Shown: positions 8,187 through 16,841, counted from the first letter of the stretch. The stretch is 64,000 nt of DNA from Mariniblastus sp. (GCA_028823415.1 JAPKBL010000013.1:1-64000), one strand, 5' to 3'. Program-made: numbers and translations. Notes: a model not told the origin generated them from the letters alone.

Positions 8187-10271
8187 TTAAAAGAATACTT
8201 TGGTTCGGAGGAAATCATAGATCTGATAGAAACATACGAATCCAAGTGATCGTGTTCCACAGCGAATTTTTGCCGTCGCCCCGGCACCACTGCGAAGTTC
8301 GTTATGGAGGTCGGCGAGTTGCGAAGATTCGATTTCTACGAAAGCTCGAAATTCTGGTGCACCTTCTGCCGTCGGCACTCCTCGGTCGTCAATCGCGATT
8401 TTTGCGAGCGTACCCTTGAGGTTTAGATTTGGGTTGGTGCCAATTTTAAATTCTACATCAAGTAATTTACCTGGGTCTTTGGCAAATGCTTGATCTACAT
8501 AGGTCATTTTGTTTTGTGGAATTTTAAGTTCCAGTTGCCATTGTCCTTCGAGATCAACGACTTCGAGTAACGCCATATTGGAAACCGTAGGGAAATCCGT
8601 ATACCGCCGTTTTAAGCGAGGCGTCGTGACGGTGCCGTCGATTGGACTTACGATTTCATGTTGGCTTTGTTTGAACATCATCAGTTCAAGCTTGGACGAG
8701 AGAGTTTTACGTTGCTTTTTAAAGAGATCGATCGCCATGCCAATTTCGGCACTTTCCGAAGGATCTTTGAGGCCGCTGGCCAATTGGGAGTTGGCATTGT
8801 CAATTTGATGATTGATCGATTCGATTTCATATTCAGCCGAGCTGATTTGCATCTCTAGATCTTGGTTTTCAAGACGCAGCAACGGCTGACCCTTTTTTAC
8901 TTTCGCTCGTTCATCAATCAAAATTTCTCGGATAATGCCGTCGGTTTGTGCGTAAATGGTGTTTCGAATCGTCGGATGCATTACCCCGTCGATTTTCATT
9001 TTGAGTTCTTTGGGAAAGAACAGCATGACAAGGATTAAGATGCCCAACGCGACAAGACCGGTGTTGGTTTTAGCGCGATGATCGCGAAATAAGACCTGTT
9101 GTAACCAGCCGAGGCGTTGCCAAACTGGCAGTAAGAATATTTCACTGTGTTTCCTGGCATTTTCTAACGCAATTTCCGACTGGCCGACAATTAGTTGAGT
9201 GTCGAATTCAATTTCGTTTTCGGGAACGTCAGTGTCAAAGTACTCGAGAATTAAGACACCGAGTTTTTGTGAAACCTGCTGTTGGTGGCTTTTCATTTCC
9301 AAGTCCGGCAATGCCTGGGCACGCGCCAACAATGGAATCACGATCAGAGTCCGACTGTGGGATTCATCGAGATAGTCGTTGATTTTTAGAGCGACTTCGG
9401 GTGCGATTCCGTCTGTGCTGCCGGTGATCCAAAACGTTGACTCGGCACTCACACTGGCCGTCGCAACGGCCGAAAGCAAGCGAACGACATTGGAACGGTT
9501 ATCGAAACGATCTTGGCTGCTAATCGCCGAGATTTTGCATTTGGTGCCATCCCATTGCCCGACACTGACTCGATCGCAATTGAGTAAACGTCGCGCTTCG
9601 TTGGCAATGGCATACGAAGTGTCAATCGTGTCGATCGAGCGATGAGTTTCGTTAATGAACTCGAGTCGGTTAGTCCATGAGTCAGTCGAGAGTGTCTTGA
9701 CGACCTGATTTTGTTCCTCTTCTTGCTCCTCATGCCAGCGCTGAAACAACTGCGATATTTGAGAAAGGAACCTTAGATAACCTTCCTGTGCCTGAGGCGA
9801 AATGTCACCTCGTTGCAATAGTTCCAGCGTTCCGCAGCATTTCTTGGTCCGGTTATAGACCGGAGAAAAAAGCATGAGGAATGATTCATCCCGTTGGCTG
9901 TTGGTGTCATCCTGAGGGCTTGGTGCCTTAGTGAATGAGTCCGACGTCAGTCCCATCGGTCGCTCTTTGGTGACCACTTCCATGACTGCGTCGCTGTGTT
10001 GCGAATTCTCTTGAGACAAAACCTCTGTGGCATTTGCGTTGGGATGACGGCCGGTTTGGTGAGTCAGTTGCGGCGTCTTGTTACCGTTGACCTGCCACAG
10101 CAACGCCCCGTGAGCTCCCGTTATCTTGACAACGCGGTTGAGGACCGTATCGCAGAACTGGTCAAAGTCCTTTTCCGTACTCGCCATTTCATTCAACTGC
10201 TGAACCGTGCGGCGAACTTCATCGCGAATGGCAGAAGGGGATGGGTTGTTTTGTTGTTCGCCAGTGGACAT
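8187..10271 (-). CDS. GAF-GAF-TM-HlyD adaptor protein
   Basis: 694 residues. Two GAF-like domains (about 15-185 and 205-390) form a cytoplasmic N-terminal half, followed by one membrane segment (about 401-419, rich in Leu/Ile/Val). The C-terminal half is a periplasmic HlyD/membrane-fusion adaptor: a lipoyl half-motif (IYAQTDGIIREILIDE), a coiled-coil hairpin, the second half-motif (IVSPIDGTVTTPRLKRRY) and a beta-barrel region. Ordinary HlyD adaptors have only a short cytoplasmic tail, so the double GAF is unusual and suggests ligand sensing coupled to export. It lies between the SecA-like gene (193 bp upstream) and the PqqD-M50-HlyD gene (9 bp downstream). No ABC or RND pump is encoded beside it. 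Confidence 0.88.
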   Translation of the reverse strand: MSTGEQQNNPSPSAIRDEVRRTVQQLNEMASTEKDFDQFCDTVLNRVVKITGAHGALLWQVNGNKTPQLTHQTGRHPNANATEVLSQENSQHSDAVMEVVTKERPMGLTSDSFTKAPSPQDDTNSQRDESFLMLFSPVYNRTKKCCGTLELLQRGDISPQAQEGYLRFLSQISQLFQRWHEEQEEEQNQVVKTLSTDSWTNRLEFINETHRSIDTIDTSYAIANEARRLLNCDRVSVGQWDGTKCKISAISSQDRFDNRSNVVRLLSAVATASVSAESTFWITGSTDGIAPEVALKINDYLDESHSRTLIVIPLLARAQALPDLEMKSHQQQVSQKLGVLILEYFDTDVPENEIEFDTQLIVGQSEIALENARKHSEIFLLPVWQRLGWLQQVLFRDHRAKTNTGLVALGILILVMLFFPKELKMKIDGVMHPTIRNTIYAQTDGIIREILIDERAKVKKGQPLLRLENQDLEMQISSAEYEIESINHQIDNANSQLASGLKDPSESAEIGMAIDLFKKQRKTLSSKLELMMFKQSQHEIVSPIDGTVTTPRLKRRYTDFPTVSNMALLEVVDLEGQWQLELKIPQNKMTYVDQAFAKDPGKLLDVEFKIGTNPNLNLKGTLAKIAIDDRGVPTAEGAPEFRAFVEIESSQLADLHNELRSGAGATAKIRCGTRSLGFVCFYQIYDFLRTKVFF

Positions 10272-10464
10272 GATTGATTTAATTTACCGTCGACGGAAAA
10301 ATGGAAGGGCGTTAACTAATTGTAGATTGCAGTTCTCGGTAGGAAATAGCGACGCAGCGGCGAAGGGCGAATGGAAAAGGTGTAGGCGGTGTCGCGATGA
10401 GGTAGTGACGAAGGCTGGATTGGCTCAATTAAAGGAAGTTGCGACGTCTTTCAAAAAAAGCAGA

Positions 10465-12558
10465 TTAATCGAAGTTGTCGAGAATCGGATCGAGTCCCAT
10501 TTCTCTTTGTGATTTGGCCAGCATCTTTTCATTATACATGAGTATGCGCCGCGAACGGTAATGTTGGTTCTCAACCTTTTGCTGTGCGCGGTTAAAAAGC
10601 GAGATCCAATATGAACTTGTGCGGGTTTTGCCGGTCCTCCGGTACCTTTCCGCGGTTTGCTTACCGAATGCAGATTCCAATATCTTATCTTCGGCTGCGA
10701 TATAGAGTTGAACCGAGCCGGGATCGCCCTGCCGACCGCAGCGTCCAAATAGTTGTTGATCAATCCGACTAGATTCGTGCATTTCGGTACCAATGACATG
10801 CATTCCGCCGAGTGTCAGAATCTGCTCGCGATCGGTTGCATCTTCGGATTCTCCTCCGATTTTAATATCGGTACCTCGGCCAGCCATGTTGGTGGCGACG
10901 GTGATTTTCCCCACTTCTCCTGCGGTCGCAATAATCTCCGCCTCACGCTCAATTTCTCTCGCGTTGAGGACTTCGTGCTCGATTTGATTTTGTCTAAGCA
11001 GATGGGAGACCTGTTCCGATTTCGCGATCGAGCGGGTGCCGATCAAAATGGGGCGGCCCGCCCGATGGATTTCAATCACGTCGCGAACCACCGCATCGAA
11101 TTTTTCCTGTTCAGAAAAGTAGTACTTGATCGGAAGGTCGAGACGTTGAATGGGTTGGTCGGTCGGAATGATCGAGACCCCCATGTGATAGATTTTTTTA
11201 AATTCTTTCTTTGATGAGTTGGCGGTTCCTGTCATCCCAGCAATATTCGGATAGCGGCTCACGAAAGACTGAACCGTGATTTTAGCTTGTGTGTTGGTAT
11301 CCATGGTGACTTCGACGGATTCATTGGCTTCGATGGCTTGGTGGATTCCTTTGCTCCATCGACGACCCTCTGAAATTCGGCCAGTGGCCTCGTCGACGAT
11401 AACGATTTCGCCATCGCGGACAACATAATCTCGATCCCGTTTGTAATCCCTATCGACCTGAATAGAGCGTTCGAGGAAGTCATACATTTCTAATAGCCCG
11501 ATGCCCGCTAACTCTTCGGGCTTAGAGATGGTGCGGACTCTTGCTGTTCCTTCGGGAGTGAGGTCAACACTTCGTTTTTCTTTATCGTACCAATAGTCGA
11601 TGTCTTCTTCGAATTGCCGTGCTGCATTGGCCGACCATTGGTAGAGGGATGTTTGTTGCTGCTTCGTCGATTCATCCTGCGCGGCGGAGATAATCAACGG
11701 CGTCCGGGCATCGTCAATCAAAATGCTATCGGCTTCATCGATCAGTAAGAAATGAGGTTTGCGGTGAACTGGTTTTGAAGCTGCTGACTCTGCTACGCCG
11801 GCTTGGCTACCACCGTACCAAAGCTCCCGCTGTTTTTGTTCTCGTTCTTGAGAGTGGTCGCGGAGGAAATCAAATCCAAACTCCTTCATCGTTCCGTAGG
11901 TAATGTTGCACTGATAAGCTGCCCTTCTCTGCTCGCGTGACATGTCAGATTGAATCACGCCGATGGTCATGCCAAGCGAATGGTAGACAGGTTGCATCCA
12001 TTCGGCATCTCGTTTGGCGAGGTAGTCGTTGCTCGTTGCCAGTAAAGCGCCTCGACCGGCGAGTGCGTGAACAAACATGGGAAGCGTTGCTGTCAGCGTT
12101 TTTCCTTCCCCGGTACGCATCTCAGCGACGTGGCCGCTGCACATCGCCTGCCCCCCCAAAAGCTGGACATCGTAGTGCTGCATATTTAATTGTCGCTGCG
12201 AGGCAACCTGAACCAAGGCAAAGGCCCGTTCAAGAAGTCCGTCGACGGAGTCGGTTTGGCGAGATTCAAAGCCAAGATTTAGCGCAATATCCGCAAGTTC
12301 CTTGTCAGACTGATCTCCGTACTGAGCAGCGAGTGATTTGATATGAGTGAGGACGGAACCAAATTTCACGGTATTGATCGGGATAAATGGGGGATTGGCT
12401 GATTTTTCTTCAATTGAAGTCGTGCAGGCGATGCGGGCGACAACCCTCAGTTTAACAACAAATGAAATCGTAATTTCTCTAAATATAGACAAGCCCTGGA
12501 GTTTGTGGGCGGTTTCAGGCAACGGATTCGTTAATGTCGGTTCGATCGTAACATCCAA
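10465..12558 (-). CDS. truncated SecA-like (accessory) preprotein translocase ATPase
   Basis: Up to 697 residues. The DEAD motor is complete: Walker A in RTGEGKT (about 148), LLIDEADSILIDDART, the GMTGTA motif, GRGTDI and FGRCGRQGDPGS. A preprotein-crosslinking segment between the two halves is recognisable. The protein stops soon after the second motor domain, near the first helix of the helical scaffold. It therefore lacks the helical wing, two-helix finger and SEC-C tail of the full SecA encoded at 35795-39490. The first 63 residues do not look like SecA. A GTG at 12369 (V64) may be the true start. It heads the HlyD/M50 block, which suggests a dedicated, non-housekeeping role. Conventional translocation by this protein alone is doubtful. 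Confidence 0.88.
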   Translation of the reverse strand: MDVTIEPTLTNPLPETAHKLQGLSIFREITISFVVKLRVVARIACTTSIEEKSANPPFIPINTVKFGSVLTHIKSLAAQYGDQSDKELADIALNLGFESRQTDSVDGLLERAFALVQVASQRQLNMQHYDVQLLGGQAMCSGHVAEMRTGEGKTLTATLPMFVHALAGRGALLATSNDYLAKRDAEWMQPVYHSLGMTIGVIQSDMSREQRRAAYQCNITYGTMKEFGFDFLRDHSQEREQKQRELWYGGSQAGVAESAASKPVHRKPHFLLIDEADSILIDDARTPLIISAAQDESTKQQQTSLYQWSANAARQFEEDIDYWYDKEKRSVDLTPEGTARVRTISKPEELAGIGLLEMYDFLERSIQVDRDYKRDRDYVVRDGEIVIVDEATGRISEGRRWSKGIHQAIEANESVEVTMDTNTQAKITVQSFVSRYPNIAGMTGTANSSKKEFKKIYHMGVSIIPTDQPIQRLDLPIKYYFSEQEKFDAVVRDVIEIHRAGRPILIGTRSIAKSEQVSHLLRQNQIEHEVLNAREIEREAEIIATAGEVGKITVATNMAGRGTDIKIGGESEDATDREQILTLGGMHVIGTEMHESSRIDQQLFGRCGRQGDPGSVQLYIAAEDKILESAFGKQTAERYRRTGKTRTSSYWISLFNRAQQKVENQHYRSRRILMYNEKMLAKSQREMGLDPILDNFD

Positions 12559-12582
12559 TGGGCGAAGGGCGCTTGTTGGATG

Positions 12583-12597
12583 CTAGCGATTCGCTAG
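12583..12597. promoter_or_regulatory. 15-bp palindrome between divergent genes
   Basis: CTAGCGA-T-TCGCTAG is a perfect inverted repeat with a single central base. It lies in the 187-bp divergent spacer, 25 bp upstream of the longest possible start of the SecA-like gene and about 150 bp before the rightward conserved hypothetical gene. Its length and symmetry would suit a dimeric regulator's operator. No promoter boxes could be assigned with confidence. Confidence 0.35.
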
Positions 12598-12745
12598 TTG
12601 CAGATTGCTTTGTCCGCGGTGAAATCGATCATGTCTTGAGAGCATTTGGGAAAAGCTCTAGTATTCCGAACCAATTTTTATTGGCCTGAAGCGACATGAA
12701 ATGGAATGGCGCCGAATGGTTGATGTGTGATTTACGGTGACTTTT

Positions 12746-13279
12746 ATGCTCAATTTTGAATTCAAAAAGAGTAGCCGGAAATGCTATCAGAGCGACAAGG
12801 AGTTCAAACCGGGAGACGGTTTTTATTCCACCTTGCTGGAGTGCGAGGGAGGGCAGACCGAACGACGAGATTACGCTTCGGACCAGTGGGAGGGACCTCC
12901 TGAGAATTGCATCGGATGGTGGAAGTCCAGCGTGCCGGAGTTGGGAAAGGGACGCGTTTATTGGGCTCCTAAAAAAGTGCTGATTGCCTATTTTGAACAT
13001 CTCCAAGCGAGTGAGCAAACGGCAGACATCGCTTTTGTCACGGGTTTGTTATTGATGCAAAAAAAAATATTAACACAACTGGACAGCGAGCTTGGGGAGC
13101 CGGCTATAGAGTTACATTGTCGATCCACAAATACAACTTATCCGCTGTCTGTTGTCGATATTAGTCCGGAACGACTCGCGGCAATACAACAAGAGCTTGC
13201 CGAAAAATTGTTTGTAGACCAACCGTTTTCGGGTGACATAGAAAGCGAAGAAGCTAACGGGGAAGTAAATTCAGAGTGA
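12746..13279 (+). CDS. conserved planctomycete hypothetical protein
   Basis: 177 residues from the ATG at 12746 (a GTG three codons upstream is possible). The sequence has a recognisable phylum-level pattern: an N-terminal Cys followed by KEFKPGDGFYSTLLE, then RRDYASDQWEGPPENCIGWW, and WAPKKVLIAYFEHL with a helical C-terminal half. I know similar proteins only as uncharacterised planctomycete families. No signal peptide or membrane segment is seen. Its stop codon overlaps a GTG that opens the downstream frame (GTGA at 13276-13279), so the two genes are probably translated as a unit. Confidence 0.75.
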   Translation: MLNFEFKKSSRKCYQSDKEFKPGDGFYSTLLECEGGQTERRDYASDQWEGPPENCIGWWKSSVPELGKGRVYWAPKKVLIAYFEHLQASEQTADIAFVTGLLLMQKKILTQLDSELGEPAIELHCRSTNTTYPLSVVDISPERLAAIQQELAEKLFVDQPFSGDIESEEANGEVNSE

Positions 13280-13359
13280 GAGATTTAGGCTTTCAGGAAA
13301 AGAATTTGGGATTTAAAACGACAGATTGTTCAATTGCGATAGATTACGTTTTCCCATTC

Positions 13360-14322
13360 ATGAGGATTCGAAAGTTGAAATTGTCAATGTCCTTCTTGGC
13401 GACGCTGTTCTTCATGAGCATTGCCGCGCATACCTCCTGCGCTCAAATTTTTGACAATTTCGGATTTGATCTGTTTAAGCCTAAGCGTGGAGTTTTCGCG
13501 GCGAAGTTAAAGTTGCCAACGCAGGTAGAGTTGTTGAAAAGGCAAAAATCCCGAGCGGAGTTGGCTAAACAGCTTCAGGCAAATGTCACTGTGAAAATGA
13601 CGGGTGTTCCGAAGATTAAAGGAACGATTCAGGTCGAGTTTCCAGATCGACTTCGTTTGAAAGCTGGTTTTCTGGGGCTCTCCGAATATGGAGTTGATGT
13701 CGGTTCTAATACGGAACTTTTCTGGATATGGATGAAGGCTTCAACCAGAGAGCAGCCGGAAGTCATGTATTATGCTGAACACGACGATTACGATCGAAGT
13801 GCCATGCGGTTATCGATCCCTTTGGATCCCAAATGGCTGCTCGACGGTTTAGGTTTGAGTCAATTCAGTCCGCAAGATCGGCACACTGGTCCTTATTCTC
13901 GGGCGGATGGCAAAATTGAATTATTGACTGAAAAGCAAACGTCTGCCGGAATTCAGAGGGTGATTACCTTATTTGATGAGCAATCTTTTGTGATTGTGCA
14001 ACAGGCTTTGTACAACTCGCAAGATAAGCTCGTGGCCTATATGAACTCTTCTGACCATCAGACGATCGATGCAAAAGATCGGACGATTGAAGTGCCGCGG
14101 AAAATTGAAATATTTATGGTTCAGGGAAATGGCGAAACTACGGGAATATCGATTCAACTTGGACGAATTTCTTTGGATCCCCTGTATGGTGATCCTAAAA
14201 AAATGTGGAGTTTGCCGCGAGCCGATGGCGTGGCGAAGGTAAATCTCGCCTCAGAATTGTCGATGCCCACACCCAAACTTAAGGCTACCTCGGGTAATTC
14301 GGGATGGAAATTTCAGGATTAG
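13360..14322 (+). CDS. secreted LolA/LppX-like hypothetical protein
   Basis: About 320 residues with a signal peptide (positive MRIRKLK, hydrophobic core, cleavage near TSCAQ). After cleavage the chain is beta-rich: VTVKMTGVPKIKGTIQVEFPD followed by RLKAGFLGLSEYGVDVG resembles the half-barrel fold of LolA/LppX outer-membrane lipoprotein carriers, but similarity is weak and inferred by pattern only. I place the start at the ATG at 13360 because it fits the signal peptide. A GTG at 13276, overlapping the previous stop and preceded by GGGGAAG, would add 28 residues ahead of it. The pairing with the upstream conserved gene suggests a shared envelope-related job. Function unknown. Confidence 0.7.
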   Translation: MRIRKLKLSMSFLATLFFMSIAAHTSCAQIFDNFGFDLFKPKRGVFAAKLKLPTQVELLKRQKSRAELAKQLQANVTVKMTGVPKIKGTIQVEFPDRLRLKAGFLGLSEYGVDVGSNTELFWIWMKASTREQPEVMYYAEHDDYDRSAMRLSIPLDPKWLLDGLGLSQFSPQDRHTGPYSRADGKIELLTEKQTSAGIQRVITLFDEQSFVIVQQALYNSQDKLVAYMNSSDHQTIDAKDRTIEVPRKIEIFMVQGNGETTGISIQLGRISLDPLYGDPKKMWSLPRADGVAKVNLASELSMPTPKLKATSGNSGWKFQD

Positions 14323-14402
14323 TTGATCGAGAGGGCAAAGTGTTCATTCGTGGAACATCGGAGGAGACGGTACCTTCGGCAAAGATTTACTAACTCCGTG
14401 TC

Positions 14403-14431
14403 TTGACACTGTTTTTGAAGAGAATTACGAT
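14403..14431 (+). promoter_or_regulatory. sigma70-type promoter of the ferredoxin gene
   Basis: TTGACA (14403-14408), a 17-bp spacer and TACGAT (14426-14431) form a near-consensus housekeeping promoter about 140 bp before the ferredoxin start. No other gene lies between. Confidence 0.6.
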
Positions 14432-14442
14432 TTTTCGTAATT
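14423..14442. promoter_or_regulatory. inverted repeat over the -10 box of the ferredoxin promoter
   Basis: AATTACGA-TTTT-TCGTAATT is a perfect 8-bp inverted repeat that covers the -10 box and the expected transcription start. It may be an operator, or it may form a hairpin at the very 5' end of the transcript that protects the mRNA. Confidence 0.45.
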
Positions 14443-14568
14443 GTTGGTTTTTCAACACGTATTTTACCGATATCAAATGGTGGCTAGTTTTTATTTTTCA
14501 TTGATCGCCTAAACACCCATCCATATTGAAAATTAGTCGGATCACGATCCGAAGACAGGAGTACTGAA

Positions 14569-14850
14569 ATGACACATGTTGTGGGAAATGCTTGCGACGG
14601 TTGCCGTTACACTGATTGCGTTGTTGTCTGCCCCGTGGAATGTTTCTACGAAGGTGAGACCATGTTGTACATTCATCCCGACGAGTGCATTGATTGCGAA
14701 GCATGTGTGCCCGAGTGCCCGGTGGAGGCAATCTTTCACGAAGACGACCTTCCCGAAGATCAAAAAGAGTACGTTCAGATTAACGCAGATCAGTCTGAGA
14801 CGTGCGAAGTGATTACCGAGCGGAAAGAGCCGCTGAAAAAAGAAGATTAA
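14569..14850 (+). CDS. fdxA: 7Fe ferredoxin (FdxA type)
   Basis: 93 residues, a soluble electron carrier. The cysteine spacing matches Azotobacter-type 7Fe ferredoxins: C9, C17 and C50 for a [3Fe-4S] cluster, and C21, C40, C43 and C46 for a [4Fe-4S] cluster, with the extra C12 and C25 also seen in that family. Motifs are [17 protein letters not shown] and [12 protein letters not shown]. An acidic tail follows. AGGAG sits seven bases before the ATG, one of the few clear ribosome sites in the window. The gene is monocistronic, with its own promoter (14403-14431) and terminator (14881-14909). The redox partner cannot be told from the neighbours. Confidence 0.93.
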   Translation: MTHVVGNACDGCRYTDCVVVCPVECFYEGETMLYIHPDECIDCEACVPECPVEAIFHEDDLPEDQKEYVQINADQSETCEVITERKEPLKKED

Positions 14851-14880
14851 ATTTTCGTTCAAGAATCGAGAGTTTTGAAA

Positions 14881-14909
14881 GCCGGCACTTTTTGTGACCG
14901 GCCTTTTTA
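14881..14909 (+). terminator. rho-independent terminator after the ferredoxin gene
   Basis: GCCGGCAC, a short T-rich loop and GTGACCGGC form a G/C-rich stem with one bulge, followed by CTTTTTAT. It begins 30 bp after the ferredoxin stop. Confidence 0.8.
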
Positions 14910-14981
14910 TTGGTATCCGATAGCCGTTTAGAATTCTTTGGAGATTAGCGATCGCTATTTCCCAACGTGATCACCATTTGG

Positions 14982-16841
14982 TTAACGCCTCTTGGCAGGC
15001 TCTTTTTGACCCAGGATTTCACTTGGCGTCTTTCCGTAGGTCGCTTTAAATGAGCTCTCAAACGAATGGCTTTTGCTGATGGACTTCATCAATCGTGCGA
15101 ATGATCCAGAATCCGATCTGAGCTTTTTTACAAACAAATACCCTACCAATGCGGCGCGATCGGAGGGCATTCGGTTCTGAATGAAATCATCAGGTTTTAC
15201 CATGTCAGCCATGGCCGACTCGGCCCGCATATCCAGCGATTTCATCGAATCCTCATTCGAGAATATCTTTTTAGCGGTCCACAGCCCAAGTCCATCTGCG
15301 AACCAGCGTGGCATATCCAAAGCAAGGTTTGCGACATGAAGGGATGCAATTTGATGCGCTAGGGCGACCTGTACATCTTCGGCTGATTGGCTGCGGGTCA
15401 TCAAGACGGTAGCGTATGCGTCGGTGATATTGTATCCCCAGTGTCCAGAGACGTCTTTTGGGAAATCTCGTTTCTCGATCATCTTTCCGAATTCACTAAA
15501 ATCATAGCGCTTATCGAAAACAAATACCGACGTATTTCCTTTCACGAGTGGTGTTTTGGAATTAGCGCGCAGCGCACTTGCGATTTTCGGCGCCATTTTC
15601 TCACAGAGCTGAGAAATGTCAGTCAGTCGACTTTCGTTGGTCGAACCGGTAACAAGAAAATTATCACTGGGAAGGACTTTGCTTTGGACACTATCCATGA
15701 CCAGTTTCCAGGTACGGGTCGCAAGATCGCCTCGGTCGGCTAATAGTTCTTCGTGGGTCTGTGATGCCGCTTTGGACCGAGCGACCACCATCGACGTTAC
15801 TAACCGGCTATCTCCACCGTCAAACGCTGCACCCTCATCAATCCACTTGGCAATCGTATCGATCAGTTTATCGTCAAGTTTTCCTGAGGGCGGCATGATT
15901 TCGACTCCATCTCCCCGCAAACGCTTGATGATTTGGCTTTCACCGGATTTTTTTGCTTCGATTGGTGTACCGCCATCACCGCCTCGCAGGATTTCACGGA
16001 AGCTTGCCATGCTGAAGTTTCCCCGAGGACGGTCGGTGATGTGGCAGCGAGCGCAGTTTTCAAGCAGGATCGGAGCGACATGCAGCCCGAAGGAAACGGT
16101 TTCTTTACCTGTTGGTAGATTGACGGTTGCGTTTCGCCTTGGTTGAGCAGGCGGCGGTGTGGTCGCGAATTCATTGAGGCTCTTTTTGGGATCATCGCCA
16201 TCAAATTTTGCGCCCTGTTGCATCCAGTCTCGCAGTAATTTCAATTCTTCTGGCGTTACCTTGGCTCCGTTTTTTGGCATTTCGCCGCTCTCAATTACCT
16301 GAATTAATCGAGCGTCATTAGGCAGACCGTAGGCGAGTGTGGTGCTGGCATCGAGAGCCGAAAACGTCGCTGCACTGAAATCACCTCGTTTCTGGTTCAC
16401 GTGGCAATTGCCACATTTGGCAACGATAATCGGTGCGATCGATTTTACGAAACTCACGGCCGCGGCGTCGCCATTGGTCGGTTGTGGGAGAGGTTGCATG
16501 GCCGTCAGTTTTTGCCCAGCATCACTTAGTAGCTTGTGAGCTTTTTCAAGCCGCGTAAATTCTGGTTTGAGTAATTCGATAACTTCAGGAGAGGCTTTCG
16601 CGGAGACGGCGGCCATTTGCGCAATGGCTTGATTAATGTATTGCCCGCTGGCGTCAAATTTATTGGCTTTGAATTGCTTGCCGGCGCGATCAATATTGGT
16701 TTTGATTTGTTTGACGGCCTGCTTTTGTTTGGGAGTCGGCGCTTGGCCGAAGGAGTTCGTTGTTATAAATAAAGCCAACACTGCAAGTGTTAATCGAACG
16801 ATCAAAGTCGCCTTTGTTGAACTGTGGCTAAGTATCTTCAT
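14982..16841 (-). CDS. secreted diheme PSCyt1 cytochrome with a degenerate DUF1570-like peptidase domain
   Basis: About 619 residues from the ATG at 16841, which directly precedes a signal peptide (hydrophobic core, cleavage near NSFGQ). A helical segment follows, then two planctomycete cytochrome domains with CGNCH (about 141) and CARCH (about 262). Each has the downstream MP-x-G pattern (GEMPKNG, EIMPPSG) that would supply the Met ligand. The last 200 residues resemble the DUF1570/peptidase-MA gluzincin fold (LALDMPRWFADGLGLW), but the metal motif reads HQIAS instead of HExxH and the downstream Glu is Asp. The domain is probably not an active protease. A start at 16937 would bury the signal peptide and is unlikely. 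Confidence 0.8.
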   Translation of the reverse strand: MKILSHSSTKATLIVRLTLAVLALFITTNSFGQAPTPKQKQAVKQIKTNIDRAGKQFKANKFDASGQYINQAIAQMAAVSAKASPEVIELLKPEFTRLEKAHKLLSDAGQKLTAMQPLPQPTNGDAAAVSFVKSIAPIIVAKCGNCHVNQKRGDFSAATFSALDASTTLAYGLPNDARLIQVIESGEMPKNGAKVTPEELKLLRDWMQQGAKFDGDDPKKSLNEFATTPPPAQPRRNATVNLPTGKETVSFGLHVAPILLENCARCHITDRPRGNFSMASFREILRGGDGGTPIEAKKSGESQIIKRLRGDGVEIMPPSGKLDDKLIDTIAKWIDEGAAFDGGDSRLVTSMVVARSKAASQTHEELLADRGDLATRTWKLVMDSVQSKVLPSDNFLVTGSTNESRLTDISQLCEKMAPKIASALRANSKTPLVKGNTSVFVFDKRYDFSEFGKMIEKRDFPKDVSGHWGYNITDAYATVLMTRSQSAEDVQVALAHQIASLHVANLALDMPRWFADGLGLWTAKKIFSNEDSMKSLDMRAESAMADMVKPDDFIQNRMPSDRAALVGYLFVKKLRSDSGSFARLMKSISKSHSFESSFKATYGKTPSEILGQKEPAKRR

